A stretch of 64,000 nucleotides of DNA from Nocardia paucivorans NBRC 100373 (GCF_000308675.1 NZ_BAGE01000052.1:62001-126000); one strand, 5' to 3'; counted from the first letter of the stretch, positions 17,183-25,717 are shown. The notes: a model not told the origin generated them from the sequence alone. A program made the numbers and translations.

Positions 17183-17683
17183 ATGTCCCAGCGGACCGAA
17201 CAAATCATCGGTGACACCGTCTACGATCCCAACGGCGACAAGATCGGCAAGGTCAAACGCGTCTACGTCGACAATATGTCCGGAGAGCTCACCTGGGCGG
17301 CCGTCAGCACCGGACTGTTCGGCACGGATTCTCTGGTACCGCTGTCCGGGGCCGGTATGCGGGAGGACAAGGCCGGAGGGTTGCAGGTGCAGGTGCCCAA
17401 GGAGGCCGTCAAGTCCGCTCCCCGGATGGAAGGCGACGGTCTGATCACCCCGGAGGCCGAGGACGAGTTGTTGATCCACTACGGTATGGACCCCCGCCAT
17501 ACCGGTCGGGACGATTACAACCCCACGGCCGGACAGACCGGCACCGCGGCGCAGAACCGTGGCCTCGGACAGGAGGAACGCGCGGACCGACCGCGCCCGG
17601 GCGAATATATCGACCCCGCCTCCGGACCGCGTTCCGAAGAGCAGCTCGATATCGGGACCGAGCGCGAGGAGTGGCGACGCTGA
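17183..17683 (+). CDS. PRC-barrel domain protein
   Basis: This 166-residue cytosolic protein has an N-terminal PRC-barrel (about residues 8-80, with IIGDTVYDPNGDKIGKVKRV and an acidic second half). It is followed by a Pro/Gly/Asp-rich tail, likely disordered. PRC-barrels occur in photosynthetic reaction-centre H subunits, RimM and many small stress-linked bacterial proteins; the last type fits best. ATG 17183 follows GGAGGAAG directly. The function of this subtype is unknown. Confidence 0.85.
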   Translation: MSQRTEQIIGDTVYDPNGDKIGKVKRVYVDNMSGELTWAAVSTGLFGTDSLVPLSGAGMREDKAGGLQVQVPKEAVKSAPRMEGDGLITPEAEDELLIHYGMDPRHTGRDDYNPTAGQTGTAAQNRGLGQEERADRPRPGEYIDPASGPRSEEQLDIGTEREEWRR

Positions 17684-17739
17684 CGGGAGCGTCCATCTCG
17701 GCTCCGCTCGGCCACACGTCGCCGGGCACCCCGCACGAA

Positions 17740-17767
17740 AACCCCTCCGGACCGGACCGGAGGGGTT
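17740..17767. terminator. bidirectional terminator between convergent genes
   Basis: AACCCCTCCGG (17740-17750) and its exact complement (17757-17767) enclose a 6-base loop. Read on the minus strand the stem is followed by TTTT, giving a good terminator for the TetR gene at 17825; on the plus strand it can stop the PRC-barrel transcript. Confidence 0.8.
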
Positions 17768-17824
17768 ACGTATGACCCGGCTCCCGGCGTGCTTGCAGTT
17801 TCGGGTGACGGAGAGACATTCTCG

Positions 17825-18463
17825 TCAGCGAGTGGACTGCTCGGCGAGGCCGTGGCCTGCGTTCGTCTGCGCGACGATCGCCGCTCCCATCCAGCGCCGC
17901 AGATAACGCCGCAACTCGTCGTCGCCGCGCGGTGGGTTGCCCGGCGAGATGAAGAACGACTGCATGGTGCGCAGAATGTATTCGACGAGCTCGGGTAGGG
18001 ATTCGTCGTCGTATCCGTAGTGCTCCCAGTCGACGTCGAAACGTCGGATCATGGTCATACCGAAGGCCTTCGCCTCATCGGATGTGATGCCGTCGCTGTG
18101 GACGTCGGGATATCTGCCGGTGAGCAGCAGGCCCAGGTGGGGTGTGCGGCGCACCTCGGTGAGGGTGAAGACCACGGCCTCGGTCATCGCGTCCACCGGC
18201 TCCGTCCGACCGCGCACGTGATCGGCGAGCCGGTCGAGGAATCCGTCGACCGATGCGATGGCCGCGGCCTTCATCAGCGCTTCCGCACTGGGGAAGTACC
18301 GGTACACGGTCTGCCGGATGACCCCCAGGGATTCGGCCACATCGGCGATACCGATCTCCGAACCCGTGCGAGCGATCAGTTCCACAGCAGCGGCGACGAT
18401 CCGACGTGACGCTTCCTCGTCGCTGTCCGGTGGGCTGCCGCCCCATCCGCGTCTGCGTGCCAC
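17825..18463 (-). CDS. TetR-family transcriptional regulator
   Basis: This regulator of about 212 residues has an N-terminal TetR helix-turn-helix (IADVAESLGVIRQTVYRYFPSAEALM). GTG 18463 gives the start ARRRGWGGSPPDSDEEASRRIV; the frame is open to 18577, but the region beyond contains the operator-like palindrome and reads poorly as protein. It is divergent from the di-metal hydrolase/membrane protein pair at 18697-20789 and probably represses it. The ligand is unknown. Confidence 0.87.
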   Translation of the reverse strand: MARRRGWGGSPPDSDEEASRRIVAAAVELIARTGSEIGIADVAESLGVIRQTVYRYFPSAEALMKAAAIASVDGFLDRLADHVRGRTEPVDAMTEAVVFTLTEVRRTPHLGLLLTGRYPDVHSDGITSDEAKAFGMTMIRRFDVDWEHYGYDDESLPELVEYILRTMQSFFISPGNPPRGDDELRRYLRRWMGAAIVAQTNAGHGLAEQSTR

Positions 18464-18520
18464 CGCCCCGCTTTCTCGGCTCGAAACCGAACCGGCCGTA
18501 CGTCCTTCCCATGGAAGGCT

Positions 18521-18543
18521 CCCTGACCAGTTCCTGGTCAGGG
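18521..18543. promoter_or_regulatory. palindromic operator candidate
   Basis: CCCTGACCAG (18521-18530) and its exact complement (18534-18543) surround TTC, a 23-bp site. It lies between the divergent TetR gene and the hydrolase gene, the expected place for the TetR operator. Confidence 0.7.
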
Positions 18544-18611
18544 CCCCTGACGCTATCACAGGCTCCACCTCCACCAATGGCGCGGGATGGAATGTAAACC
18601 AGAAAACTGAT

Positions 18612-18637
18612 CATACATATAGACAGTTGTGTGTATG
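18612..18637. promoter_or_regulatory. second dyad and probable promoter
   Basis: CATACA (18612-18617) and TGTATG (18632-18637) form an imperfect 26-bp AT-rich dyad, 60 bp before the GTG at 18697. Its low GC content against the surroundings suggests a promoter with an overlapping binding site. Confidence 0.45.
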
Positions 18638-18696
18638 GTTACTTTCGTCGTGGCGGCGCCGAGCGCCCACCGCATCCGTCAGACGAGGTAGGAACA

Positions 18697-19623
18697 GTGA
18701 CCGATCTTCAAGTCCGAAAGATGAACTTCGCGTTCGACGAATACGACGTGCCGTTCCTGTGGAATCCGGAGAATCCGGCCTTCTCGAGCATGGCCAATGC
18801 GGTCTCGTTCCTGGCGATCGGCTTCGAGAAGATGATCGTGAACATGATCCTGCAGGCCAAACCGCTGATCACCGATCCGGCGGTGGCCGAGGAAGCCGAC
18901 GCGTTCATGCGGCAGGAAGGGCAGCACTCGACCGCGCACCGCCAGCACGTCAAAGGACTCATCCGCAACTATCCGGGGTTGCAGGAAACACTCGACGAAG
19001 TGATCGGCGCCTTCGACGAACTCACCCGCAGCACCACCCTCGAATATCGCCTCGCCTACACCGCCGACCTGGAGGCGACATTCACCCCGGTGTTCAAGCT
19101 GATGCTCGACAACGATGCGGCGCTGTTCCGTCCCGGCGACGATCGGGTGGCATCACTGTTCATCTGGCATTTCGTCGAAGAGGTCGAACATCGCAGTTCC
19201 GCGCTCATCATTTTCGACTCCGTGGTCGGCAGCGACGTCTACCGAATGCGCAAGGCTCCCTCGGTCTTCAAACATGTCCTCGATGTCGTCGAGCTGGCCT
19301 CGGCGGGCTTCAACAAACATGTGCCGCTGGAGGAACGCAAGGTCGACGCACTGGCCATGTTCGCCAGGTACCGACGTATGCAGACCTTGCGCAAACTGAT
19401 TCCGGGACTGCGGCCGGCCGACAACGGACCGATGCTGCGGGCCTTCGACGTGCTACCGCTGCGCGAACAGCTCGTCGCACTGGCCGGCATCATCCGCAGC
19501 CAACTGCCCCGCCACAATCCCGCCCACGAGAAACTGCCCGCGCTCGCCGGTGAATGGTTCGAACGCTACGACGCCGGCTACGACGTCCAGCGTTGGTACA
19601 CCGCTGAGACGACCGCGTCCTAG
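18697..19623 (+). CDS. predicted metal-dependent hydrolase (PF10118-like)
   Basis: This 308-residue all-helical protein resembles the predicted metal-dependent hydrolase family of actinobacteria and proteobacteria. Possible metal ligands are Glu and His in FMRQEGQHSTAHRQH near residue 75 and the second set in WHFVEEVEHRS near residue 155, a ferritin-like EExxH arrangement. GTG 18697, preceded by GAGGTAGGAA, gives a family-like start (TDLQVRKMNFAFDEYDVPF). The membrane-protein gene follows after 11 bp, so the two are cotranscribed and may act on the same lipid-like substrate. Biochemical function of the family is not established to my knowledge. Confidence 0.8.
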   Translation: MTDLQVRKMNFAFDEYDVPFLWNPENPAFSSMANAVSFLAIGFEKMIVNMILQAKPLITDPAVAEEADAFMRQEGQHSTAHRQHVKGLIRNYPGLQETLDEVIGAFDELTRSTTLEYRLAYTADLEATFTPVFKLMLDNDAALFRPGDDRVASLFIWHFVEEVEHRSSALIIFDSVVGSDVYRMRKAPSVFKHVLDVVELASAGFNKHVPLEERKVDALAMFARYRRMQTLRKLIPGLRPADNGPMLRAFDVLPLREQLVALAGIIRSQLPRHNPAHEKLPALAGEWFERYDAGYDVQRWYTAETTAS

Positions 19624-19634
19624 GAGCCGTAATC

Positions 19635-20789
19635 ATGGCCGAACATTGCTCCGCCACCTTCGCCCGGCTCGCGACGGAACTCGGTTTCTCCTGTGAGGAG
19701 GCCGGCGGGCTCGTCGAATTCCGCAGCCCTCTCACCCTGGAGAACTGGACCCTGCCGGTTCTCGAACTCACCATCGTCATCGGTGCGATACTCGCGCTCG
19801 CGCACGCCGTGGCGCGACTGCGCCGCCTCGGCGACCCCACCAATGTGGTGCTGTGGTTCGGCGCCACCGCCTATCTGTTCATCATCGAGCCCCCGCTGTA
19901 CTTTCCCGCGGCGTTCGGCATCGAAGAACACGTGGACACGATGTTCGCCCACAATGTCTTCACCATCGATTTCCTCTGGGGCAGACTGCCGCTCTACATC
20001 ATCGCGATCTATCCGTTCATGGCGACGGTCTCCTTCGACATCGTGCGCATGCTCGGCGTGTTCCGGCGCTACGGAGTGCTCATCGGCGCCGCCTGCGTCG
20101 GCTTCGTGCATCACGCGTTCTACGAGATCTTCGATCATCTCGGCCCACAGTTGCGGTGGTGGGAGTGGTCGACCACCAACCCGATCAACCAGCCCATGTT
20201 CGATGCGGTACCGCTGCCCAGCGTGGTCGTGTTCGCCGCCCTGTGGCCGATGTCCCTGGCCCTGTGCGTCCAGTGGTTCGTGGGGCGCCACATCGATCGA
20301 GGGCGCGGCTTCTCCGGAATCGAATTGCTCTGGCGCACCATCATGATCGGCCTGCTCGCCTCGACGGGCACATTCGTGCTGCCGATCCCGGCGACCGTAC
20401 TCGGTATGGGCAGCACGGTGGTTCGGGGAGTGACCTACGCATTGGAACTGATCGCGGTCTCGGTGGTGGCGATCATGATTCTGTTCCGGCAATGGTCGCG
20501 GTTGCGCCGGGAACCGGTGGAGGACCCGGAATACACCAGCGAGTTCGCCCGACGGTACGGCGTGGTGTACCTGGGCGTCATGGCGGTTCTGTGGGCGAGC
20601 GCGTTACCCGACTTCTTCGCGGCCGTGGACGGTGTCACCGACAATGGTGATCCCCTCGGCAACCTCTGGTACACCACGGCGTGTTTCGCCGTCGCGATAC
20701 TCTGCCTACTCGCGGTGTTCACCGCGCCGGCCCGTAGGACCGCGGCGACGGGAACGGGCGGCGAAGTGGTCGGCGCGCCCGGCCGGTGA
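19635..20789 (+). CDS. multi-pass membrane protein, unknown
   Basis: This 384-residue protein has about nine hydrophobic segments. Conserved-looking polar spots lie inside or next to them: FHHAFYEIFDH-like HHAFYEIFDHLG near residue 157, and HNVFTIDFLWGRLPLY. It resembles uncharacterised actinobacterial membrane proteins usually found beside the metal-dependent hydrolase family, as here. No transport or enzymatic signature is known to me. The intramembrane His and Glu residues would suit a membrane-bound hydrolase or hydroxylase, but that is speculation. Confidence 0.75.
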   Translation: MAEHCSATFARLATELGFSCEEAGGLVEFRSPLTLENWTLPVLELTIVIGAILALAHAVARLRRLGDPTNVVLWFGATAYLFIIEPPLYFPAAFGIEEHVDTMFAHNVFTIDFLWGRLPLYIIAIYPFMATVSFDIVRMLGVFRRYGVLIGAACVGFVHHAFYEIFDHLGPQLRWWEWSTTNPINQPMFDAVPLPSVVVFAALWPMSLALCVQWFVGRHIDRGRGFSGIELLWRTIMIGLLASTGTFVLPIPATVLGMGSTVVRGVTYALELIAVSVVAIMILFRQWSRLRREPVEDPEYTSEFARRYGVVYLGVMAVLWASALPDFFAAVDGVTDNGDPLGNLWYTTACFAVAILCLLAVFTAPARRTAATGTGGEVVGAPGR

Positions 20790-20846
20790 TCCCCGCTCGA
20801 CACCCGACATTTCTCGAAACCGACCATCGATACCCGGGCGATCGGA

Positions 20847-22097
20847 TCAGATGACGGGAGGGGGGATTCGGGTGTAGGTCACCGGTGCACTGATCCCGCC
20901 GGGTGTGGTGACGGTGATCGGGGTCGGCCCGGCCGCTCCCGCAGGCGCGACGGCGACGAGGTGGTTGTCGGAGACGGCGGCGAATGCAGCGGGTGTGGCG
21001 CCGAACAACACCGCGTTCGTCCGGGCGAGGGCGCTTCCGGTCAAGGTGACCGTATTGCCCCCGGCGGTGGGGCCTTGGCCCGGATTCGACTCCGTGACGG
21101 TCGGCGTGGGCAGGTAGGTGTAGGAAATGGCGTTACTCGTCCCACCGGGGGTAGTGACGGTGACCTCCACCGTCCCCGTTCCGGGAGGAGTTGTCGCGGT
21201 GATCAGACCGGCCGAGACCACGGTGAACGAAGCCGCCGGAGTCACACCGAAATGCACCGCCGTGGCCGCGACGAGGTCGGTGCCGGTCAGCGTGACGGTA
21301 TCGCCGCCCGCGAGCGGACCCGAATCGGGGACGATGCCGGTGAAGGCAGGAGTGTTGAGGTAGAAGTAGGAGCCGGCGAGGGTGCCGCTGCCGCCCGGGG
21401 TGACCACGGTGATATCGACGACCCCGGCACAGCCGGCGGGGACCGTCGCGGTGATCTGACCATCCGAGACCACGGTGAACGAGACCGCCGGAGTCACACC
21501 GAAACGCACCATGGTGGCCCCGGCCAGATTCGCACCGGTCAAGGTGACCGTATTCCCACCTGCCGTGGGACCCTGGTTCGGACTCACACCGCTCAGGGTG
21601 GGCGCCGCGACATAGGTATAGGAAATCCCGTTGCTGGTGCCGCTGGGCGTGGTGACCGTGACCTGCACCGTCCCCGCCCCGGGGGGAGCCGTCGCGGTGA
21701 TCTGACCGGCCGAGACCACGGTGAACGAGACCGCCGGAGTCACACCGAAACGCACCGCGGTGGCGGTGGCCAGATTCGCACCGGTCAAGGTGACCGTGTT
21801 CCCGCCCGATGTGGGGCCCTGGCTCGGGCTCACACCGCTCAACGACGGAGCACCGGCGTAGGTATAGGGAACCCCGTTGCTGGAGCCCTCCGGGGTGGTG
21901 ACGACAACCTGCACCGTTCCTGTTCCGGGAGGAGCGAGCGCGGTGATCCGGGTGGGGGAATCGATGGTGAAGATAGTGGCGGTACCGCCGAACAGCACCG
22001 ACGCGGGCCCGACGAACCCGCTACCGGTGATGATCACATTGTTACCCCCCGCGGTGGGGCCCGAGGTCGGAGACAGGGACGTGATGGTGGGAGGCAT
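20847..22097 (-). CDS. IPT/TIG repeat protein, five repeats
   Basis: This 416-residue protein is five tandem IPT/TIG immunoglobulin-like domains of about 82 residues. Each starts with a pattern like TITSLSPTSGPTAGGNNVII and ends like GTSNGISYTYV. ATG 22097 is preferred over 22103 and an upstream extension because AAGGAG lies seven bases before it. No signal peptide, lipobox, LPxTG or membrane helix is visible, so export by a standard route is not evident. The domain usually mediates binding to proteins, sugars or DNA. Two related genes lie beside it at 22270 and 23521. Confidence 0.88.
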   Translation of the reverse strand: MPPTITSLSPTSGPTAGGNNVIITGSGFVGPASVLFGGTATIFTIDSPTRITALAPPGTGTVQVVVTTPEGSSNGVPYTYAGAPSLSGVSPSQGPTSGGNTVTLTGANLATATAVRFGVTPAVSFTVVSAGQITATAPPGAGTVQVTVTTPSGTSNGISYTYVAAPTLSGVSPNQGPTAGGNTVTLTGANLAGATMVRFGVTPAVSFTVVSDGQITATVPAGCAGVVDITVVTPGGSGTLAGSYFYLNTPAFTGIVPDSGPLAGGDTVTLTGTDLVAATAVHFGVTPAASFTVVSAGLITATTPPGTGTVEVTVTTPGGTSNAISYTYLPTPTVTESNPGQGPTAGGNTVTLTGSALARTNAVLFGATPAAFAAVSDNHLVAVAPAGAAGPTPITVTTPGGISAPVTYTRIPPPVI

Positions 22098-22269
22098 GAT
22101 CATGCTCCTTCGGCAGTGGTCCGCGGTGTCGATTCGGTTGCGCTGACAAATATTTCGGCCGCGACGAGTGACGGCGTGAGGGATGGCCCGCCTCGGCCCC
22201 GAGCAAGGAATGGACTCGCTCGGGGCCGGCGTCGTCCGATGGCCGGCGGGCCACACGGCCCGGACGACG

Positions 22270-23013
22270 TCAGATACCGGGTCCGGCGACGTAGGTGAAG
22301 GCGTCGGTCCCGGTGGCACTGCCCCCACCGGTGGTGATCACGACGTCGACGGCACCGGCGGTTCCCGGTGGGGTGACCGCGGCGACCGAGGTATCGGAGA
22401 TGACCGAGAACGGCGCGGCAACATCGTCGAAGGTGACCGTTTGGGTGGTTGTCAGGCCGGTGCCCGAAATGGTCACCGCGGTGCCGCCGGCCGTGGGACC
22501 GGAATCCGGGGACAAGGTACCGATGGTCGGCTCGTCGACATAGGTGTAGGACAGACCGTTGTTGGTGCCGCCCGCGGTGGTGACCTCGACTCCCACCGCT
22601 CCGGCCGCCGCGCCCGCGGGCACGGTCACGGTCAACTGGCTGTCGTTGACCACGGTCGGAGTGGCAGCGTTACCGCCGAAGCTCACCGAGGTGGCAGTGG
22701 ACAAACCGGTTCCGGTGATGGTGACCGTGTTACCGCCCGCGGTGGCGCCGGAGACCGGGGACAGGGTGGCCTTGAACGGCGCCCCGACATAGAAGAAGGA
22801 CAGCGGGTTGCTGGTTCCTCCCGGAGTTGTCACCGTCACCGGAACGGTGCCCGCCCCGGACGGGGCGACAACCGTGACCGAGGTGGGGGTGTTGTCCGTG
22901 ATGGTGGCCAACTTGGAGCCGAAGTGCACAGCGATGGCATCGGCGAGATTCGTACCGGTGATGGTGACGATCGTTCCGCCTCCGGTCGATCCCTGGTTGG
23001 GAGAAATGGGCAT
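22270..23013 (-). CDS. IPT/TIG repeat protein, three repeats
   Basis: This 247-residue protein has three IPT/TIG domains (starts MPISPNQGSTGG, APFKATLSPVSGATAGG, EPTIGTLSPDSGPTAGG). It is related to both neighbours and lies upstream of the five-repeat gene on the same strand, with 172 bp between. Start ATG 23013 follows AGGAAGG. No secretion signal is visible. It probably arose with its neighbours by repeat duplication. Confidence 0.87.
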   Translation of the reverse strand: MPISPNQGSTGGGTIVTITGTNLADAIAVHFGSKLATITDNTPTSVTVVAPSGAGTVPVTVTTPGGTSNPLSFFYVGAPFKATLSPVSGATAGGNTVTITGTGLSTATSVSFGGNAATPTVVNDSQLTVTVPAGAAAGAVGVEVTTAGGTNNGLSYTYVDEPTIGTLSPDSGPTAGGTAVTISGTGLTTTQTVTFDDVAAPFSVISDTSVAAVTPPGTAGAVDVVITTGGGSATGTDAFTYVAGPGI

Positions 23014-23520
23014 GGAACAGCCTTCCTGGACGATCTTCCCTCGGGTGAGGACCCGAATTTGCTTGAGGCCCGCCGATTTCCATTAACCTCCCGGAAACAC
23101 CACACAACAAGACCTGTATTGATCCGGTTTTGTCCGTTTTCGTTCTCCCGAAGCACCGTTCGGATCACCGGAGCCCCACCCTGAGGGATTTCGATCCGAT
23201 CGCTCTGTCACACAGCGTGATCCGCGGCGGTCGACACCTCCGCCACCATCCGGGCCGGCAACGCACCGAAACGATTACCCGGGCGCCGATATCGAAGCGG
23301 GTTCGGGCACTCCCGCACCCCGAGGCGGCCGAAGCGACCGTCCTCTGCACCGACCGTCCTCTGCACCGACCGTACAGGCGAAAACGGACGAAAACGGAAT
23401 GCAAGAAGCATTGCCTCGCAACCGATTCAGAGGCATTAATGAAAGAGCGGGTCAAGTAGTCGGGCAATCATCGCCCGGTGCACGAGGAGCATCACTGTAG
23501 CCATCAGGAGGCAGCGCACC
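23014..23520. promoter_or_regulatory. divergent control region of the IPT/TIG genes with mirrored boxes
   Basis: This 507-bp region separates two divergent IPT/TIG genes. GTCCGTTTTCG at 23132-23142 has an exact inverted copy CGAAAACGGAC at 23379-23389. The two lie 119 and 132 bp from their respective start codons, which suggests one factor serving both sides. The right copy is the first half of a 10-bp tandem, CGAAAACGGA twice (23379-23398). Near the right gene are small dyads AATGC/GCATT (23398-23412) and TGCCTC/GAGGCA (23412-23435). No gene is convincing here. Confidence 0.55.
23335..23373. repeat. 16-bp tandem repeat
   Basis: The unit CGACCGTCCTCTGCAC is present twice without gaps (23335-23350, 23351-23366), followed by a partial third copy (CGACCGT). 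It lies just left of the inverted regulatory box in the IPT/TIG spacer. Confidence 0.85.
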
Positions 23521-24504
23521 ATGCCCACCATCACTTCTCTCTCCCCGACCTCCGGACCCACCACGGGCGGCACCCCCGTCACGATAACCGGCACCGACTT
23601 CATCGGCCCGCTGACCGTACGGTTCGGCGGTACCGCAACTGCCTTCACCATCGACTCCACCACCCAGATCACGGCCATCGCTCCCGCCGGCGCGGCCGGT
23701 ACGGTGCAGGTCACCGTCACCACCTCGGCAGGTACCAGCAACGGCGTCGACTACACCTATATCGCGGTGCCCGCCCTGAACAGCATCTCCCCCAACCAGG
23801 GCCCCACCTCGGGTGGAACGACGGTCACCCTCACCGGTTCGGGACTCACCGGCGCGACCGCCGTCGCTTTCGGTGCCGCCCTGGCCACCTCGTTCACCGT
23901 CGACTCCGACACCCAGATCACGGCGATCGCTCCCGCCGGGACGGGGATCGTTCCGGTCACCGTCACCGGGCCGGGTGGGACCAGCAATGCCGTCCCCTAC
24001 CTGTATGTCATTCTTCCGGCCATCACCGCCGTCGAACCGACCGCAGGCCCCACCTCGGGAGGAAACTCCGTGGTGATAACCGGTACCGACTTCATCGGTC
24101 CGCTGACCGTACGGTTCGGCAACACCGCTACCGTTTTCACCATCGATTCCTCGACCCAGATCACGGCGGTCGCTCCCCCCGGATCGCCGGGCACGGTGCA
24201 GATCACGGTCACCGGTTCGGGCGGGACCAGCAACGGTGTGACCTACACTTATGTCGGGGTACCTGTGTTGACCGGTATCGCCCCCGACTCCGGACCGGCA
24301 GCGGGTGGTACGGCGGTGGTTCTCACCGGAACGGGACTGTCCACCGCATCCGGGGTGAACTTCGGTGCAACACCGGCCACCTCGTTCACCGTCGATTCCG
24401 ATACCCAGGTCACGGCGGTCGCTCCTGCGGGGACCGGAACGGCGCAGGTCACTGTCACCACCCTGGGTGGAACGAGCAACGACCTCTCATTCATATACAC
24501 CTGA
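23521..24504 (+). CDS. IPT/TIG repeat protein, four repeats
   Basis: This 327-residue protein has four IPT/TIG domains. Domains 1 and 3 share the near-identical core TGTDFIGPLTVRFG and domains 2 and 4 share ATSFTVDSDTQ, so a two-domain unit seems to have duplicated. ATG 23521 follows AGGAGG with good spacing. There is no signal peptide or anchor. It is divergent from the three-repeat gene and ends at a strong hairpin. Confidence 0.88.
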   Translation: MPTITSLSPTSGPTTGGTPVTITGTDFIGPLTVRFGGTATAFTIDSTTQITAIAPAGAAGTVQVTVTTSAGTSNGVDYTYIAVPALNSISPNQGPTSGGTTVTLTGSGLTGATAVAFGAALATSFTVDSDTQITAIAPAGTGIVPVTVTGPGGTSNAVPYLYVILPAITAVEPTAGPTSGGNSVVITGTDFIGPLTVRFGNTATVFTIDSSTQITAVAPPGSPGTVQITVTGSGGTSNGVTYTYVGVPVLTGIAPDSGPAAGGTAVVLTGTGLSTASGVNFGATPATSFTVDSDTQVTAVAPAGTGTAQVTVTTLGGTSNDLSFIYT

Positions 24505-24513
24505 GAGTCGACT

Positions 24514-24549
24514 CGACCGGGCCGGCGGCAGTTGACGCCGGCCCGGTCG
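24514..24549 (+). terminator. hairpin terminator after the IPT/TIG gene
   Basis: A perfect 14-bp stem, CGACCGGGCCGGCG (24514-24527) with its complement (24536-24549), and an 8-base loop starts 9 bp after the stop codon. It lacks a T run, as is common in actinobacteria. Confidence 0.75.
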
Positions 24550-24622
24550 GCTTGCGGTTGAGCGAACAACTACAGAATTTTCGTCATTGTGGACGAAGGT
24601 TGCAGGGGTAAAGGGGGTTTCG

Positions 24623-25627
24623 TTGGCAACCGTACTGAAAGTTCTACTGGAGGAAAGACATCTCAAAAGTCATCCGGATTTCCTCGCCGCATACGACAGG
24701 TGCGCCGCACAGCTCGATCCGTCGATACCGCCGGGATACGGGCCCGCCAAGGCACAGTATTACCAGTGGCTGTCGGGCCGCATGGTGGGGCTTCCGCGTG
24801 ACCATCACTGTCGGGTACTGGAGAAGATGTTTCCGGGTTGGACGGTCGAGGGCCTGTTTCAACGGGCCGACCCGACCACGACCACCGGCCGATCGCATCG
24901 AGTGGACACTCCCGTACCCGACGTCCGACTCGAATCGTTGCTCGGAACCGAAATGATCACCACCGGGGCGACTCTGGTATATCCGGCCTTCGAGTTGACC
25001 GGGCAATCCGTGAACGCACTGCGAACAGCGGGGATTCCTCCCGAACACATCCTCGGGAAGAAGGACGGGGCGTACCCGGATCGGCACCACCTCGACAATA
25101 CGAAATTCGTCCCGGAGAACGAGGTTCGTGGACTGCTGTATGTATTCTCGCTGATCGGGCGATACCCGACCATTCCGACCACGGTGCACAGTGACGACGA
25201 AGTCGTGAACCGATGCGACCGACCGTTCATCAGTTTCGGGCTGAGCAGTAACGACTGCACGCACGAGTATGTCGAAACCATGAAGCGCCCACTGTTCACC
25301 ATCGGAAAACGGATCGCCGAAGACGGCTCGTACCTGGAGTACGTGCGACTGTCCGACGGAAAACACTACGACTCGAGCGATGGCCGCAATCTCGGCATGA
25401 TCGCCAGAGTGCGACCGAATCCCGACGCACACCCCGACCGGTATTGGATATATTGCGCGGGTCTGGGCCCGCGTGGCACCGCTGGAGCGGGCTGGTATCT
25501 CGCCAACAACTGGCGGCCGCTACAACAGCGTGTCGGTGATCGAGAGTTCGTGGCGGTCGTCGGTGTTCATCAGCGCTCCGACCGGGCGACCGGCCTGGAA
25601 CATCTGCTGGTCGAACCAACCGGATGA
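24623..25627 (+). CDS. unrecognised protein with helix-turn-helix-like N-terminus
   Basis: This protein of about 334 residues is not recognised. The first ~75 residues (LATVLKVLLEERHLKSHPDF, then AKAQYYQWLSGRM, and CRVLEKMFPGW) look like the N-terminal helical/HTH segment seen in actinobacterial XRE-type regulators. The remaining ~230 residues alternate strands and helices; notable spots are PFISFGLSSNDCT and CAGLGPRGTAGAGWYLANNW, a glycine-rich turn before a helix that suggests a Rossmann-like fold. TTG 24623 is preceded by AAGGGGG; TTG 24587 is an alternative. It follows the IPT/TIG cluster and converges on mbtH. A DNA-linked sensor is possible but unproven. Confidence 0.65.
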   Translation: MATVLKVLLEERHLKSHPDFLAAYDRCAAQLDPSIPPGYGPAKAQYYQWLSGRMVGLPRDHHCRVLEKMFPGWTVEGLFQRADPTTTTGRSHRVDTPVPDVRLESLLGTEMITTGATLVYPAFELTGQSVNALRTAGIPPEHILGKKDGAYPDRHHLDNTKFVPENEVRGLLYVFSLIGRYPTIPTTVHSDDEVVNRCDRPFISFGLSSNDCTHEYVETMKRPLFTIGKRIAEDGSYLEYVRLSDGKHYDSSDGRNLGMIARVRPNPDAHPDRYWIYCAGLGPRGTAGAGWYLANNWRPLQQRVGDREFVAVVGVHQRSDRATGLEHLLVEPTG

Positions 25628-25633
25628 CTTGGG

Positions 25634-25676
25634 TCGTATGCCGACGTCGGTGAAAGTTGTCGGCGTCGGCATACGA
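25634..25676. terminator. long inverted repeat between convergent genes (first of two)
   Basis: TCGTATGCCGAC (25634-25645) and its exact complement (25665-25676) flank a 19-bp centre. It lies directly after the unrecognised HTH-like gene. Confidence 0.6.
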
Positions 25677-25685
25677 GCGAAGCCA

Positions 25686-25717
25686 GGGTTGTGCGACAAG
25701 CCGGTGTCGCACAACCC
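25686..25717. terminator. hairpin terminator ahead of mbtH 3' end (second of two)
   Basis: GGGTTGTGCGACA (25686-25698) and its exact complement (25705-25717) make a 13-bp stem with a 6-base loop. With the preceding repeat it separates the HTH-like gene from the convergent NRPS-mbtH transcript. Confidence 0.75.
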
